This document shows, piece after piece, positions 9,978 through 29,458 of a stretch of 64,000 nucleotides of DNA. This DNA is from Nymphaea colorata (lineage: Eukaryota > Streptophyta > Magnoliopsida > Nymphaeales > Nymphaeaceae): contig NC_045145.1 in assembly GCF_008831285.2 (NCBI RefSeq), positions 6,508,802-6,572,801 on the forward strand, given 5' to 3'. Numbering within the stretch: position 1 is the first letter of the stretch; each line of letters opens with the position of its first letter. The notes beneath the pieces are model-generated. The model saw only the letters and a list, made by a program, of their open reading frames with translations. It was not told where the DNA came from and searched no databases. The translations under genes were made by a program, and so were the position numbers.

Positions 9978-12400
9978 TCTTCTACGGCTATTAAAAGACA
10001 GGTTTTGTATTACATTTGTCACTTAATCTCTACCATATGATCTTTTTAGAATTGATGATTTATATGATTCTCATCAAAACCAGGTATACAAGGGTCAAGC
10101 TAATGTTTGGTTTCTGGTGTCCTTTGAAAAGGTGAATCGGGAGTGGGGCATTTGCGATTTTGGCTGAACCCCTTTCCCATGCCTGCTGGCCCGTCAGCCG
10201 TGACAGAGCATCTCTAGAGTAGGCCAACGTGAGCCATTGATCCTTAAAATGCATAATAATGACAGAATGAGCCTGCTGTATATAAAAATGGGTTTCTTGA
10301 ATAGAAACAACAAAAGCTGCGGTACTTATGAGCCATTTCCCATCAATAACACTTTGTTATTCTCTTATGAACCTGCTTAACAAATAAGACTTAACAAATA
10401 AGACAGCTACATGAAATAAAATAAGTGTTTTATGGTCTCATGAATTAGATTCATGAGAGAGTATTGTTGCCAAACAACCTCCTAATGACTTAGCTGTTTC
10501 AATGATTTAGATCAATTGGTCTGCCAATAGGCTAAACCATAAAAAAGTTTTCACAAATACAAAATAGAAATATATAATTAAATTTAGTTAAACATAAAAA
10601 ACTCAATAAGCATCTGCAGAAAATACTCATCGGTTTGCCGCCGGCTCAAATCGGACATCATTCAGTCTTCCTATTCTTTTAAGAAAGGTAAAAAGCTGAT
10701 GGGATTCCTTTATTAAACTCATTTATCGAGATGCCATGTTCCCCACACGTTTTCCAGCAAGCGACATTTTTGTTTCACTCGTCATGTAAGTATCCTGGAA
10801 AAAGATCTTTTGTTGACTATGTGTCTCTACGTCCTTTTCGATATTGTTTATTTACTGAAAAACATGACCACCATTTAGACAAAATTAGTTTAACGGAAAA
10901 TCTGAATTTTGCTTCTGCATGGGTACAATTTGAATGTCTATATATACGTATATAAGCAGGCACCCAAATGTTGGTGGATGGTAAAAAAATAAAAATGCGT
11001 CGCCTAAATCTTTAGCAATGAGGGTGTTAAATAAAAATAATTTATAATGTGGCACGGTTTTTCTTTTATGCTATTTATATCATTGGTTTATTGTATTTTT
11101 TAAGTCATAATTTCTCAAAAACTGTTTGGCAATACTAACACATTGTTACTGTTTTATGAATTTGTCTATTAAAATAACACACATCTATGACACCTGATAA
11201 CACATTGATGAAACTGCTATATTTTGTATGTCAAATTCATTAAACAGTATATTGTTGCAAACAGCCTCCAAGCTGCCCACCATATATTTTTGGATGGTAA
11301 AATAATTAAAATATGTTGCTAAAATAAACTTTAACAATGAGGATATTAGCAACAATTTGATTTGTAGTCATCTTTTATGGTATTTTTAAAGAGCCATCCA
11401 CAGCATTTGACAGCCGGCAAATTCTAGTTTTCATATTCTTATATAGAATACTTATATGTTGTAGTTAAAATTTGAAAATTTGTGTAAAAATGTCATGAAT
11501 CATTGTTATATCCTAAAGAGTTATAACATCTATTTTTAGGGATGGATTTTTAATTTTTAAATTTACCTGTATTGCTGGATAGCTATTTTTAATTTTATGT
11601 TACTAAAATTGCATTTATGGCACCCTGAGGCAACTCAGCCTAGTGACAGGTTGTCCAGTCAACTAGACAGTCCAAACAGGAGCTGTGCAATGGATTAGAT
11701 AGTTCAAACTCCGGCTGGGCCCATGGTCCTCCGAGTTAGGCACTGGTCTTGCCTATCCAAAAAGTTAAGCACCTAACTAGGGTTTGATAATTGTGGAGAA
11801 AATTCAACTGATTAATCAAACACAACTTTTTCTAAAAATACGCCTGCTTTTCTATTCTTAATCAAACATAACTTTTTCCATAACATATTTATGTTGTCAT
11901 CTACTTGATAAGTTAACTCGGGGTTAATATGACAAAGATGACTAAAATATATAGCTTCCAAAGGACAAATTTCAAGTTCAATTATAGGAATTGAATTCTT
12001 TTACTATACTTGATAATGCCGTCAAATACATGATTAATTGTATATCAATTATTTGGCTTTTAATTAAAAATTGTTAGTCTGCGGTGAGCAAGAGGAATAC
12101 TTCATCCTACCACCCAGTTAGGAATCTAAGTCTCTACGGACCCAACCCTTTCCCCACCTCCTTGGGTACCAAGCCTACTTTTTCTTGATTAATGTTTTCA
12201 AATTGTAGATAAGAAACTTGTGTGTATCCATAAAGTTGGATTTATTTTTCACGTTAATATTTAAAGGATAAAATAATCAATTCCACCACTAATTGAATCG
12301 CTAATCTGTTGGAAGCACAAAACTTGGGACCATCACTTTATACACAAAAAGTTGCTCACCGAGTCTCCCTCAAACTTTCTACGTACCAATAATTCATCAA
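8631..12400. other. Gene-poor AT-rich stretch
   Basis: No convincing gene. It contains the 3' flank of the cystatin gene, an imperfect direct repeat 'aagtcacaatcagttctttggtggtca' at about 8780-8830, a (TA)n tract, and scattered short ORFs without recognisable products. Confidence 0.5.
9918..9975. repeat. (TA)n microsatellite
   Basis: About 29 uninterrupted TA units. Confidence 0.95.
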
Positions 12401-12411
12401 AGACTTCAATG

Positions 12412-12812
12412 TCAAAAAGGAAGTGGAGATTGAATTTGCCTCTCAACTTCATTCATATCTTCCATAATCTTGGCGGGCCATAACACCAAAAATGGTGCTA
12501 TATTAGAAAAAGATTGAGTTTCGGATAAAGTCTCCATGGGGGTTAGGCCCCCTACCTTTATTGCAAACAAAATGGGGAATATATATACATCAAAAAATGT
12601 TATCATCTACAGAAGATCCTATGTACCGAGGCTCTAGGAATGGATCCCAATCTCTCCTTGAAGCATGCCAAACTTTACAAACCCTTATCTCCGAAAAAAA
12701 AGTTGGGTGGCCTCAGGAGCCAGCCATCCTCTTAGCACAGTTGTATGCACAATTAGGCATTCAAGAAGGCATAAACCACTCCTGCTTTCAAGTGTCCTCC
12801 ACCCCCCCGCCC

Positions 12813-12843
<31 letters not shown>

Positions 12844-13520
12844 ACACACACACACAGCATTTTGGAGCAGAACCAATTCTGAATAATCTTTGTGTTTGTT
12901 CTTTTGCTTGTTCTGAGCAGGATATTATCCTTGCAACAATCTCACGCTCTTGTCACAGCATCCCAAATCTTCGCCCTAAGTTTGTATTTCTGGTCATTCC
13001 TCAACTGCCAAATGAACCAGATAAATGACATAGAATATGCTTTTCCTGCATTTGAGAAGCGGTCAATGCAATAATTTCTTTCTCGACCACCAGCAAAGTG
13101 CATCATGTACCTTAGAGGGTATTGTTGCTCGAAGGCGAAATTTATCAGTAAATTCTTCCAGATTTTCCTCACAATTTTGCAACGAAAATGGAGTAGCCTT
13201 CATCTTCAGACTCCTCCTTGCACAGGTAACATTGGGAGGCAAGGTGGATCCCCCAGTTTTGTGTCCTACAATCTAAAGGAAGGCGACCTTTCTCAGTGAT
13301 ATAAATCTTCCAATACATTATGGGCATCACACCCCGTTCCCAATTTGTCATCTCCATATCTCAGTCTTGACCTTTTTCTCTAATCACCTACCAAATGTTT
13401 TTCCTATTAGTATCATCTATCCCAGTCGAGGACCAGATGAGCTTGTCTGTTGTGCCCAACTGCAATCTCGGATGCTCTGAGGCGATTCCCATGTTCTAAT
13501 AAGATCAACGTGGTAGGACC
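12412..13520 (-). mobile_element. LINE (L1-type non-LTR retrotransposon) 3' fragment, zf-RVT region
   Basis: Minus-strand frames between 13520 and 12940 read like the zinc-binding end of a plant LINE reverse transcriptase. The segments are RLPLDCRTQNWGIHLASQ and CYLCKEESED (about 13290-13200), then RKIWKNLL (about 13170-13150) and WFIWQLRNDQ (about 13010-12980). The Cys-x2-Cys is visible and the later His/Cys pair is lost in a frameshift near 13180-13160. In LINEs this domain follows the RT and helps bind the template. The fragment is broken by stops and by a C-run/CA microsatellite. Sequence from 12860 down to 12412 may be its decayed tail but is not recognisable. The copia LTR at 13537 abuts it. 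Confidence 0.6.
12802..12856. repeat. Poly-C tract followed by (CA)n microsatellite
   Basis: A C-run with one G (12802-12829) passes directly into (CA)14 up to 12856. Confidence 0.95.
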
Positions 13521-13536
13521 TATCCATGTGCATCAA

Positions 13537-13910
13537 TGTTAGAAATAAACAATAATGGAACACTGTGTCTTATGTTACACACAATGAACTTTGCAAAACA
13601 ACTTCTGAATTAGAGGAAGAGAGCAGTCACACAACTCACGACTTTTACAAGGCCACCTTAGCACACCTCACACTTGATACAAATGACATAAACAATGACA
13701 CTCATTTATAGGCTGCCTCAAGACACTCTACTTATGACTCATAAACCGCCATACTAATGGCAATTACAAACATGATATTAAAAGTCACTAAAAATAAAAA
13801 GCCTCCCCATTACCACATTAATTTATTATGTCATAATCTGTGACATTAAAACAAAAACTGCAATATTTATTCCACATGTTTGCTAAAATTGTTTGCATCA
13901 TATTTTAACA
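13537..13910 (-). repeat. 3' LTR of the copia element
   Basis: The 374-bp stretch begins TGTTAG and ends TTAACA on the plus strand, the inverted TG...CA termini of an LTR. Just outside it, on the element's internal side, the minus strand has the purine run AAAGGAGAG, a good polypurine tract. No second copy was found in the window, so the call rests on termini and polypurine tract. Confidence 0.65.
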
Positions 13911-13945
13911 CTCTCCTTTGATGCAAAACTCCATACTCCAAGAGA

Positions 13946-14603
13946 TTACCTGAATTTTACAAACTTTGAATGGTCGAGTGCTTTTGTAAATTTGTCTGCA
14001 ACTTGATCATTTGTGGAACAATATTTCATTATCATCATTCCATCAACAACAGCTTCACAGATAAAGTGATGACGTAACTCAATGTATTTAGTTCTTCCAC
14101 GAAACACCAGATTTTTTGTCATGGCAATTGTTGCTTGATTATCACAAAAAAGTTTAGTCATCTCATCCTGCTTTTGGTTTAAGTCACCCAATATTCATTG
14201 TATCCAAATAGCTTGACATGCATATGTGCTGGCTGCAACATACTCTGCTTTAGAAGATGATAGAGCCACAGTTGTTTGCTTTTTGGACATCCATGACACA
14301 ACCCCCGATTCAAGAAGAAAAACATATCCACTTGTGCTTTTTTTTATCATCAACAAAACCAACTCAGCCGCTGTCAAAAAACCAATCAATTTAAAATTAG
14401 AATTAGATCGGTACCAAAATTTGTAGTTGGTTGTTGCTCAGATGTAACGAAAAATCTGTTTTTGCTGCTTCAAAATGATGTATTGATAGAAAATGCATAA
14501 AACTTGAAATCAGACCAACTAGATGCACAATGTCTATGCATGTATGTGTGAGGTACATTAATTTATCAACTAAACTCATGTATAACTTCTCTTCGGCTCT
14601 CAC
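13946..14603 (-). pseudogene. Copia RT end and RNase H (broken)
   Basis: Three frames follow one another. 14603-14403 includes LMYLTHT, the RT/RNase H connection typical of copia. 14389-14195 includes STSGYVFLL and SSSKAEYVAAS, core RNase H motifs with the catalytic Glu. 14191-13946 includes LFCDNQATIAM (catalytic Asp) and RTKYIELRHHFI. The domain degrades RNA of the RNA/DNA hybrid. Frameshifts between the three parts show it is dead. Confidence 0.8.
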
Positions 14604-15662
14604 AATACCGCATTTGTAGTTAACTTCTCATGAGTGTTCATGGGAGTAGAACATGACTTGCATGGTAACATATTAAATTTCTCAAATATGTTCAATGCAT
14701 ATTTTTCTTGAAAAATAAAAATATCATCATCAGTCTATTAAATCTGAAGCCCAAGAAAATAATGTAACAATCCTAGATCTGACATATCAAATTCATACAT
14801 CATGCTTGTCTTAAATTTTTCAATGACAATATTAGAGAAGCATGTATAAATGATGTTATCTACACAAACACATACTATATGAGAACATCATTACCTATTC
14901 CTTTCACATATAAAGTGGGTTCACTTTCGCTTATGTGAAAACCATTATGCGTTAACTATGCAATTAATCTCTTATACCAAGCTTGTGGTGCTTGTTTAAG
15001 ATTATAAAGAGCTTTTTCCAATCTCTATACATTCTCATCTTGTCCATTAATAACAAATTTCTGTGGTTGGCAAACATACTTCTTCTTCCAAAAAAGTCAT
15101 TTAAAAATATAGACTTTACATCAAATTGAAAAACTGACTATTTTATTCAGAAACTAATGCCAAAATGAATCTAACAATTTCAAAACGTGCAACAAGAGAA
15201 AAAGACTCTAAAAAGGCTACCCCATATCCTTGAGCATACCTTTTTAATGCGATCCTTGCTTTGTACATTTGCACGCTTCCATCAACATTTTATTTTTTTT
15301 TGTAGACTCATTTAATACCAATAACATTTTGGTCATTTAGTAGATCTACAAATTCCCGAGTGTCATTCCTTTGAATGACTGTCATTTCTTCTTTCATGGA
15401 TTTCTTACATTCTTGTTTTTTGTAAGCATCTTCATAACATGTTGGTTTTCTAACCATTAAAGCAAGTACACAATAATAAAAAAAAAACTTAATAAACTCT
15501 CCTTACCTTTCTTGGAGGACTATCACTATCCATAGTAGGTCTAACATCTTGGTTTCTATAAGCTCTCCATGAAAATGATGTTGTTGGTAGAGGCTAGGAT
15601 TCATCTTTTTCAAATTCATTTGGTTCGTTTGAGTCATTCTTAATAACTAAATTCTCATTTTG

Positions 15663-16372
15663 TTATCCCATTCCAAAAATTATTTTCATCAAAAACAACA
15701 TCTCACCGAATACTAAGATTTTTTGTATCAGGGTTATACAACTGATATACTTTCGTAACATTTGAATATCCAACAAATATACATTTTTTGCTTTTCTTGT
15801 CCAACATAGTACGCTCGCTTGAATCAATTGAAACTTATGAAATACATCCAAAAATTCGTAAAATTACTTACATCAAGTTTGTGTTTCCACTAAGCCTCAT
15901 AGGGTGTTCGATTGCTTACTACTTTAGTTGGTGAAATATCTAAAATATGAACTGCAGTAACTACTGTTTCTGTCCAAAACTCATTTGGATGTTGACTTTC
16001 ACTCAGCTTGCTTCTAGCCATTTCTACATACTTTTGGTCTTTTGCTCAACAAATTTTACTGTGTGAGTTTCACTCTTTTTACGAAAATCATTAAAGTCAT
16101 TAGATAAAAATTCTCCTTCTCTATTTGTGAAAACATTTTATGGCAGGATTGTTGCTCTTTTCTACTAGAACTTTGAACTCTTGAAATTTTTCAAAAACTT
16201 TTATCTTTTGGGTAAGAAAATATATCCAAGTCATATACATAAAATCATCAATAAACAATAGAAAATATCTACTATTGTTCAAGGAATGAATATTCATGAG
16301 TCCACAAATGTGTGCATGGACTAGTTCAAGAGGCTTCTTGGCCCTCCATGCCTTTCCAATTGGGAAAGACAT
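15663..16372 (-). pseudogene. Copia integrase (broken)
   Basis: ORF 16372-16121 reads through the start of the copia integrase core (FPIGKAWRAKKPLELVHAHI, then FLLFIDDFMYMTWIYFL). The first catalytic Asp would lie at the 'HAHIC' position, where copia elements normally have S/T-D, so it appears lost. Downstream the frame is broken. 15851-15663 matches the region after the core. Non-functional. Confidence 0.75.
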
Positions 16373-16825
16373 ACAATGTTGCTTTCTATATAAACATCCT
16401 TCACAAATCCCATCACTACATGTGATATGTCCTTATTTTTAATAATCTTAGGCTATTATAATACAATGACCATATTTTAAATGTCAAAGCTTAGATATTT
16501 TAACAACATCACTGACTAATGCAATTTCTTCTATATGTGAAAATTCAAGTGGAAGCATTCTAGTTGGAGTCATTTCACTGTAATGAAAGACTAACTATCT
16601 TACTGCTTTCTCTTAATTTAACAGGTTCCACCTTTAAAATTAAGTAAATAACCATTTTCAAGCAACTGTCCAACACTCAATGAGTTGTAAGTTAAACCAT
16701 GTATATAATAAACATCATAGATTAACTTTTTACTGCATGATTTAACCTTCACTTCAATAGTTCATTTGCCTTCACTTTGTACCTACTTGTTATTTCTAAG
16801 TCATACACATACTTTCACATCCTCA

Positions 16826-17160
16826 TTAATATAGTGGCAAAGATCTTTTTTTACCTGTTATATGGTTGCTGCAGTTACTATCTAGAAAACTGCATATGGT
16901 TGACGTTAGCTTCAGAATCGGTAATGAAAAGGTTACCTTGATTACTTTCTTCGTTTTCTTCAAGTACATTGGCTTGCTTTTTTGCCTTCTCCCAGCACTT
17001 TGCTTCGATATGCCCATATTTTTTGCAAAAATAGCATTATTTGTCTCTGTAACTTGGTCTTTAATTACTACCATGGTCAGCATTCAGCCGACCTCCATCA
17101 AATCTCCCATGGCCACGGTCACGACCATGACCATGATAGCTACTTCTACTACTTCCTCTA
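16826..17160 (-). pseudogene. Copia gag C-terminus, zinc knuckle and protease start
   Basis: The minus strand at 17036-16989 encodes CYFCKKYGHIEAKC, a complete CCHC knuckle followed by a Trp, as in copia gag proteins. Upstream (17160-17080) is an RG/HG-rich RNA-binding tail. The protease remnant near 16900 reads FLDSNCSNHIT, where the usual Asp-Ser-Gly-Ala is changed to Asp-Ser-Asn-Cys. Confidence 0.8.
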
Positions 17161-17329
17161 TGTAATCACCCCAAATTTTTTTAAAAAGAATGCCCTCTTT
17201 TATTAAAAACACAAAACCCAATTTTTGGATCTAAATTGGTCCAAAGCCACAATCCAAATCCAAATTAGATCCAAAAACCCAAGTTCAAATCCAAATCAAG
17301 CATTTGAGAACCATTTGCCCTTCCTTTTA

Positions 17330-17885
17330 ACCAAAAGGTCTCTTTTTAGAGGGTGATTTTGGTCTTTTTGGTAAACAAGATCCATTTGCCCCTCCTTTTT
17401 TATAAAGAACTTCCTTTTAGAGGGTGATTTTGGTATTTTTGGTAAACAAAACTCATTTGCCCCTTTTTTTTATAAAGAACTTCCTTTTAGAGGGTAATTT
17501 TGGTCTTTTTGGTAAATAAGACCCATTTGCCTCTCCTTTTTTACAAATAACCTCTTTTTAGAGAGTAATTTTAGTCTTTTTTGGTGGACAAGACCAATCT
17601 GTCATTTCTTTTGACAAAAAGTCTCATTTTAGAGGGTGATTTTAGTATTTTTGGGTAGACAATACCAATTTGCCCTTTCTTTTGACAAAAAGTCTCCTTT
17701 TAGATGGTGATTTTAGTATTTTTGGATGGACAAGACCAATTTGTCCTTCCTTTTGACAAAAAATCTCCTTTTAGAGGGTGATTTTAGTCTTTTTGGGTGG
17801 ATATGACTCATTTGTTCTTTCTTTTGATAAAAAGTCTCCTTTTAGAGGGTAATTTTAATCTTTTTAGGTTAAAAAAATTCAAATT
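17330..17885 (+). repeat. Eight-copy ~71-bp tandem array in the LTR
   Basis: The core 'tttttagagggtgattttggtcttttt' recurs near 17346, 17415, 17487, 17558, 17628, 17701, 17773 and 17842, a mean spacing of about 71 bp with moderate divergence. It precedes the TATA box at 17910, the place of U3 enhancer-type repeats in LTRs. Confidence 0.85.
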
Positions 17886-17909
17886 TAGGGTTTTGGCTTC
17901 AAAATTCTC

Positions 17910-17917
17910 TATAAATA
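17910..17917 (+). promoter_or_regulatory. TATA box of the LTR promoter
   Basis: TATAAATA in ttctctataaatacttcc, directly after the 71-bp array and before a pyrimidine-rich leader. This placement fits the U3/R boundary of a long LTR. Confidence 0.5.
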
Positions 17918-18169
17918 CTTCCACTTCTCTCCTCTTGGGTAAGAGTTGGCCTTGGGAGAAATTCTAGAGTATTCCCACTTGAAGACTTAGGGTTTCTCTT
18001 GAGCTCTTTCTCTCTCCCTCTTCCTCTTTCCACTCTTCTCCAACTTGGTGCAAGCCACAACCCTTTTGGAGCTTCACTCAAGGGGATCTTCAATCTATGG
18101 TGTTCATTTTTCCAAAAGCTATTCTCACTAGAGGTATGTAATCAATATCTCATCTCTTTCTTTCTTCAT

Positions 18170-18465
18170 TTTCCTCTCTTTTTCATCTCCCCATGGGCAA
18201 AGGAGATTGTTCTTAACCTCTTTTTAGAGACAAGAGGCTATGCTTAAGTGCACCGGGAGCATGGAAAGATGAGATAATCTTTCATTTCATGATTGAATCA
18301 TGTTTTTCCTTTTATTGAATGTAACATTGCCTTCCTTTCTTCATTTTCTTCTTATTTTTATCTTCTCATTACCAAAGGAGATAGCACTCAATCTCTTCTT
18401 AGAGACAAGAGGCTATGCTCAAGTGCACCGGGAGTATGGAAAGATGAGATGATCCTTTATTTCAT
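18170..18465 (+). repeat. Tandem duplication of a ~190-bp block inside the LTR
   Basis: The block with 'agacaagaggctatgcttaagtgcaccgggagcatggaaagatgagat' at about 18229-18276 recurs at about 18408-18450 with a few substitutions; the flanking 'caaaggagat' and 'tttcat' sequences are also repeated. Confidence 0.75.
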
Positions 18466-19115
18466 AGTTATATTATGCCCTCCTTCCTAGTTGAATCTTT
18501 CTCTTCCTATCATCCTCTCTTTCTTTCCTTCCTTGAATATTGTCCATGTATCACCCACGCATAGTTGTTTGGTTTTCCCTCTATATATGAATGTATGATA
18601 AGAATGAGAGTGTGGTTTGGGGATTCTTTATTTTCATATTGATTTTTGAGGTTGAGACTTGTCCAACCCGGGAAAACCCTCACGAATATGTATATGTTAA
18701 TATGCATTTGCATGACATTTTGCGTTAGTTTTCTTTTAATCATCCTATTAAGAACCCTAATGAGCATCTTATTGTATGATTTGTTTCCTTCCATACCCAA
18801 CGGTGGAAGAAATATATCCCTTGTGGCAAATTAAATCATAACATTCTATGTTTTTATATAAATCATATTTTTCAAAACATTTTCAAAAGAAATCTCTCTA
18901 ATGTGGTCTTGGAGACTTAGCTTAGGTTCTTGCATGAGTCCAAGCTCCCTTCCGGCCTATATCAAAATTTGAAGTCGACTATTTTCAAATCATTCCTTGG
19001 TTTTCATATTCATGAAAACATATGCGTATATACATGTTATATACGTATGCATGCACATGAATATCTTTATTTATTGTTTCTCTTTCTATGATTTAACATA
19101 CTTTTATAAACTCTC

Positions 19116-19217
<102 letters not shown>

Positions 19218-20173
19218 GTGTATTCCATTTTAAAATCTCTCTTTCTCTTTCTAAAATGATCTTCTCTTCTCTACTTGATATAACATCATTTTCATAAGCT
19301 TTCATATATGTATACAAATACATATCTTTCTTTTTCAAAACATGTGATTTTATGATTTTCAAGATCTTTTCTTTCTCTATATCTCTCTTTGGATGTAGTC
19401 CTTCATCTTTTTCATTATTCCAATATCTTACCATTTAAGATTTTAATTTTTCATTTACCGACTTCATTAAGACCACAACTCAAGTAACGACCAAATATTG
19501 GATTCATGCTTGATGGTCTACAATCTCAATCCATTTTCGAAAACTTTTCTTTCTTATATATGATAACTATGAAAATAAAAATATTAGATGTATGTTATGG
19601 TAGGAATGCCTTAGATGAATGTTGTGGTTGGAATGAGTCATTTTTCTTTCATTCATCTTAGGATTGATGCATTAATGCATTCACTTCCACTCAATATCAC
19701 AAATGAGCACAAACACATCTCTAAAAGAATTTAAGGAAGATGAGATGGAGGTCTAACTAAGTGGTAACCGAATTAGAGCAAAATCTCAAGTCTACTTAAA
19801 GTCTTAAGAGAACACTAAAATGACTTCAAAGTGATTCCCAAGCTTTTCAAATGATATTTAAAAGATTTCTCAACTCTAGTTTTCATCAAAATGTTTCACA
19901 TTCTCAAGCAATTGTTCAAGAACCTTTTCAAAAGTTTGAAACATCAAACTTCCAATATTCTTCTACACCGCATATAGAAAAGATGTTTAAGCCAAAATGA
20001 AATGCGTCAATAATAAGCATAGCCCTTGGATTGATTACCCCCGGTAAAAGCGCCGGGAACGGTTGATCCTCATACCGATGGGCGAGTGCCTTTCTCTTTT
20101 ATTTTCAAATAAAAATCTCATTTTTCTGGAGCACTCTAAAAAAACAAAAAAAATTGGGGATGCAAACACTCTA

Positions 20174-20700
20174 CCTGGATATTAGTTATTTGGCATACCT
20201 TTGACATCTTTTTCCTTGTTTGAAATTTCTATTTTACCTTGAATGCATGCTCCATGGCTTTTTCTATTGACCTATTCAATCTCGCTTCATGTGTTGAAAG
20301 TGAACCTATCAGTTCATTAATAGAATAAGTACTCATGTCTTTATATTGTTCTGTAGCAGTTATGACATTATCAAATTTGGATGGCAAACTTCACAAATTC
20401 TTCTTTACTACCTTTTTATCTTCCATTATTTCTCCAAAGGTTTTCATTTGATTTTTGGTAGTAGATATTCTAGAGAAGAAATTTTGGATGTATCCTTTTG
20501 ATTTTTGAATGAGAATAGGTATGATCACCGTCTCTTCAACCTAAACCAAGAATTAAACGGATGATTCTTTGCCGTGCATAGGCAAGAGTTTTACCACCAC
20601 ATCTTTTTGTCCGGTTCTCCTTCTAACCATTCAAAGACTAAAATGATTCTCTCTGCAACTCTAAGGCTTGGAGCTAAGATTTCCTTTTTTACACCTTTTC
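20174..20700 (-). pseudogene. Copia gag (N-terminal part, broken)
   Basis: The minus strand reads the typical copia gag (UBN2-type) helix region: a FDNVITATEQYKDMSTYSI-like stretch and then ELIGSLSTHEARLNR (about 20400-20260). Several stops interrupt it. It continues into the RG-rich tail at 17160 across the nested LTR. The N-terminal end and 5' LTR are missing. Confidence 0.75.
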
Positions 20701-21954
20701 AATTGGGCATATGAAAGAAAAGAAATAAGTAGTCGCTGGTACATTTGTTCACATATTATTACATATTTCTGAACAAAGTAATTATGTAGATACGTCATTC
20801 ATGACCAAATTAATTGTGATTGAAGGCATGGGAGGCATTGCTTAAGATATATTTTGATAACAATGCATGTTGTTACTTTCTTAGTGGCATGAGCTCTTCT
20901 TTGGCTGGATTAATTTCGAATCCATTATCTATATTGAGGTGTTGTGACTATGAATTTTATAATTCAAACGAGTTTGTCGAGCCTTAATCGAGTCGATCTT
21001 GAGCTCAACAAGTAACGATGTGTATCAAACGAGTTTGTTGAGCTTTAATCGAGTCGAGTTCGAGCCACTATAGTCGAGCTATTCTCGAGTTCGAGCCAAG
21101 TTGAGCTCAATGTTTTATTTAGTCGAGCCGAGCTCGAGCTGACTGAACTTGGGTTCAACTCGGTTCGTGTTCACCCCTAACTACAAATAAGGAAGCAGTT
21201 GCTATACCTAAAATTCTAAAATTTGTTCATCGGATAGGAAGAAGGGATTGCAGACTTTCCTAATCCAATGCAGGATCGTGAGAATTTTTTTCACTATTAG
21301 GAAAGCTACCATGCAAGAATTCCTTGCAAATGTGAGCGCCCAAAATATGGTGAGAATATCTCCCACCAAGATTGTAATCATCCTCTTTAAAAAGGCATAG
21401 TGCGTGAGACACAAGAGACAATTAGAATTCTCTAGAATCCTATCGTGGACGTAGCACAGCCGGACCACGTTGAACTTTTCCTTTTTGCTGTGATTGTGTG
21501 GTGTGTCTTTTTTGAGTCTTCCTTTTGTCACACACACACACACACACACACACACATAACTAAATTTAACATTTGCCTTATCCTTTCACTATTGAACTCA
21601 ATTTTAATCATCCAGCATCCGGCAGCATGCATCTCTCTCTCTCTCATATACACACATATACGGCCACCCACACACGGTACTTGAATTAGTGCGGAAAGTA
21701 GTATGGAAAGAGCTGTAGAGTTTAGAAAGCATGAGGAATCCAGGGACCATGTGAACCTGCGCCAGTAGATTCTCTGAAGGCGAATCAAGAAGAAAAGACC
21801 GTCAAGTCCAAAACAAGCAAGGTGCATACAAAAAATTTCTTGTCCAAGCCTGCCACTCTATCACACATCAGTGAGCAAACCGGCGGAGCCTCTTGTTTTC
21901 TACACCACAAGAAAATCAGGAACAGAAAGAGCGAGAGAGAGAGAGATCAGAGAG
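20701..21954. other. Repeat-rich 5' flank of the P450 gene
   Basis: 20950-21180 is a degenerate repeat of 'aacgagtttgtcgagc / ttcgagctcgagc' words ending GTGTTCACCCCTAA, a type of low-copy MITE-like sequence common in plant genomes. 21529-21556 is (CA)n. The interval 21560-21954 should hold the P450 promoter and leader, but I see no convincing TATA box. A purine (GA) tract lies just before the ATG. Confidence 0.45.
21529..21556. repeat. (CA)n microsatellite
   Basis: About 14 CA units. Confidence 0.9.
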
Positions 21955-28781
<6,827 letters not shown>

Positions 28782-29458
28782 ACATTTGCCAACTTGATTA
28801 TCACAGCAATCTCCTTCTATTTCCTATAGTTTCTTCTTATTTATGCTTCTTTTCATTTTCAAGTTCGAGCCGAGATCAAGAACATGATGTCATTCAAGAC
28901 TTAAGTTGAGTTCGCCTAGCTCAAGCCCGGCTCATGACTCTCTCAGTCAAGCTGGTTTGACCACAATAGCTACATTAATTAAGCTCTAGTTCTTTGAAAA
29001 TATGATGGCTACTTCAAATTGAAAGCCAACACCTTTTCTGGGTTTCTGAAAACAAGAAATCAAAGAATGACTCGTTTGAATGGTCCAGAGCTTCCTACTT
29101 GTACTCAAGAGTTAAATTTCACTAGAACTGATGTCAATTCAAACAAATAAAAGGCAAGAGACTGAGGCAATCTGTCATAGAACGTTTGAGAACTCTGAAA
29201 AATAAATCAGGGAGCTATTTGTCCAAGATTTACTGGAACAGTGAAATTTCACCCACCTGTTGTTGAAATCAAACGAAATGAATTCCCCTTTTTCATTTTG
29301 TGAAGGTTAAAAAAAATGAGAACCAAAGTCAGAGTTGAAACATGCATGTTAAAGCGTATAGCGTGCACAATGCTTCTTAAAACAAGAATATAGTAGTTCA
29401 GGATCATGATTTTAAAAACATGCGTGTACTTTAAATACAGAATGTTATTCTTATGACT

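Noticed and set aside
10060-10254. 64-aa minus-strand ORF with gene-like composition
   Set aside because: No motif, no promoter or splice context; kept as chance ORF.
12561-13028. 155-aa plus-strand ORF with Pro/His/Thr repeats
   Set aside because: Crosses the poly-C and CA tract and is antisense to the LINE remnant; no domain.
20700-21190. 5' LTR and primer site of the 13.5-20.7 kb copia element
   Set aside because: Searched for TGGTATCAGAGC complement and for a second copy of the 374-bp LTR; neither is visible, so the end is called truncated.
21208-21555. 115-aa minus-strand ORF ahead of the P450
   Set aside because: Starts inside the CA microsatellite and shows no known domain.
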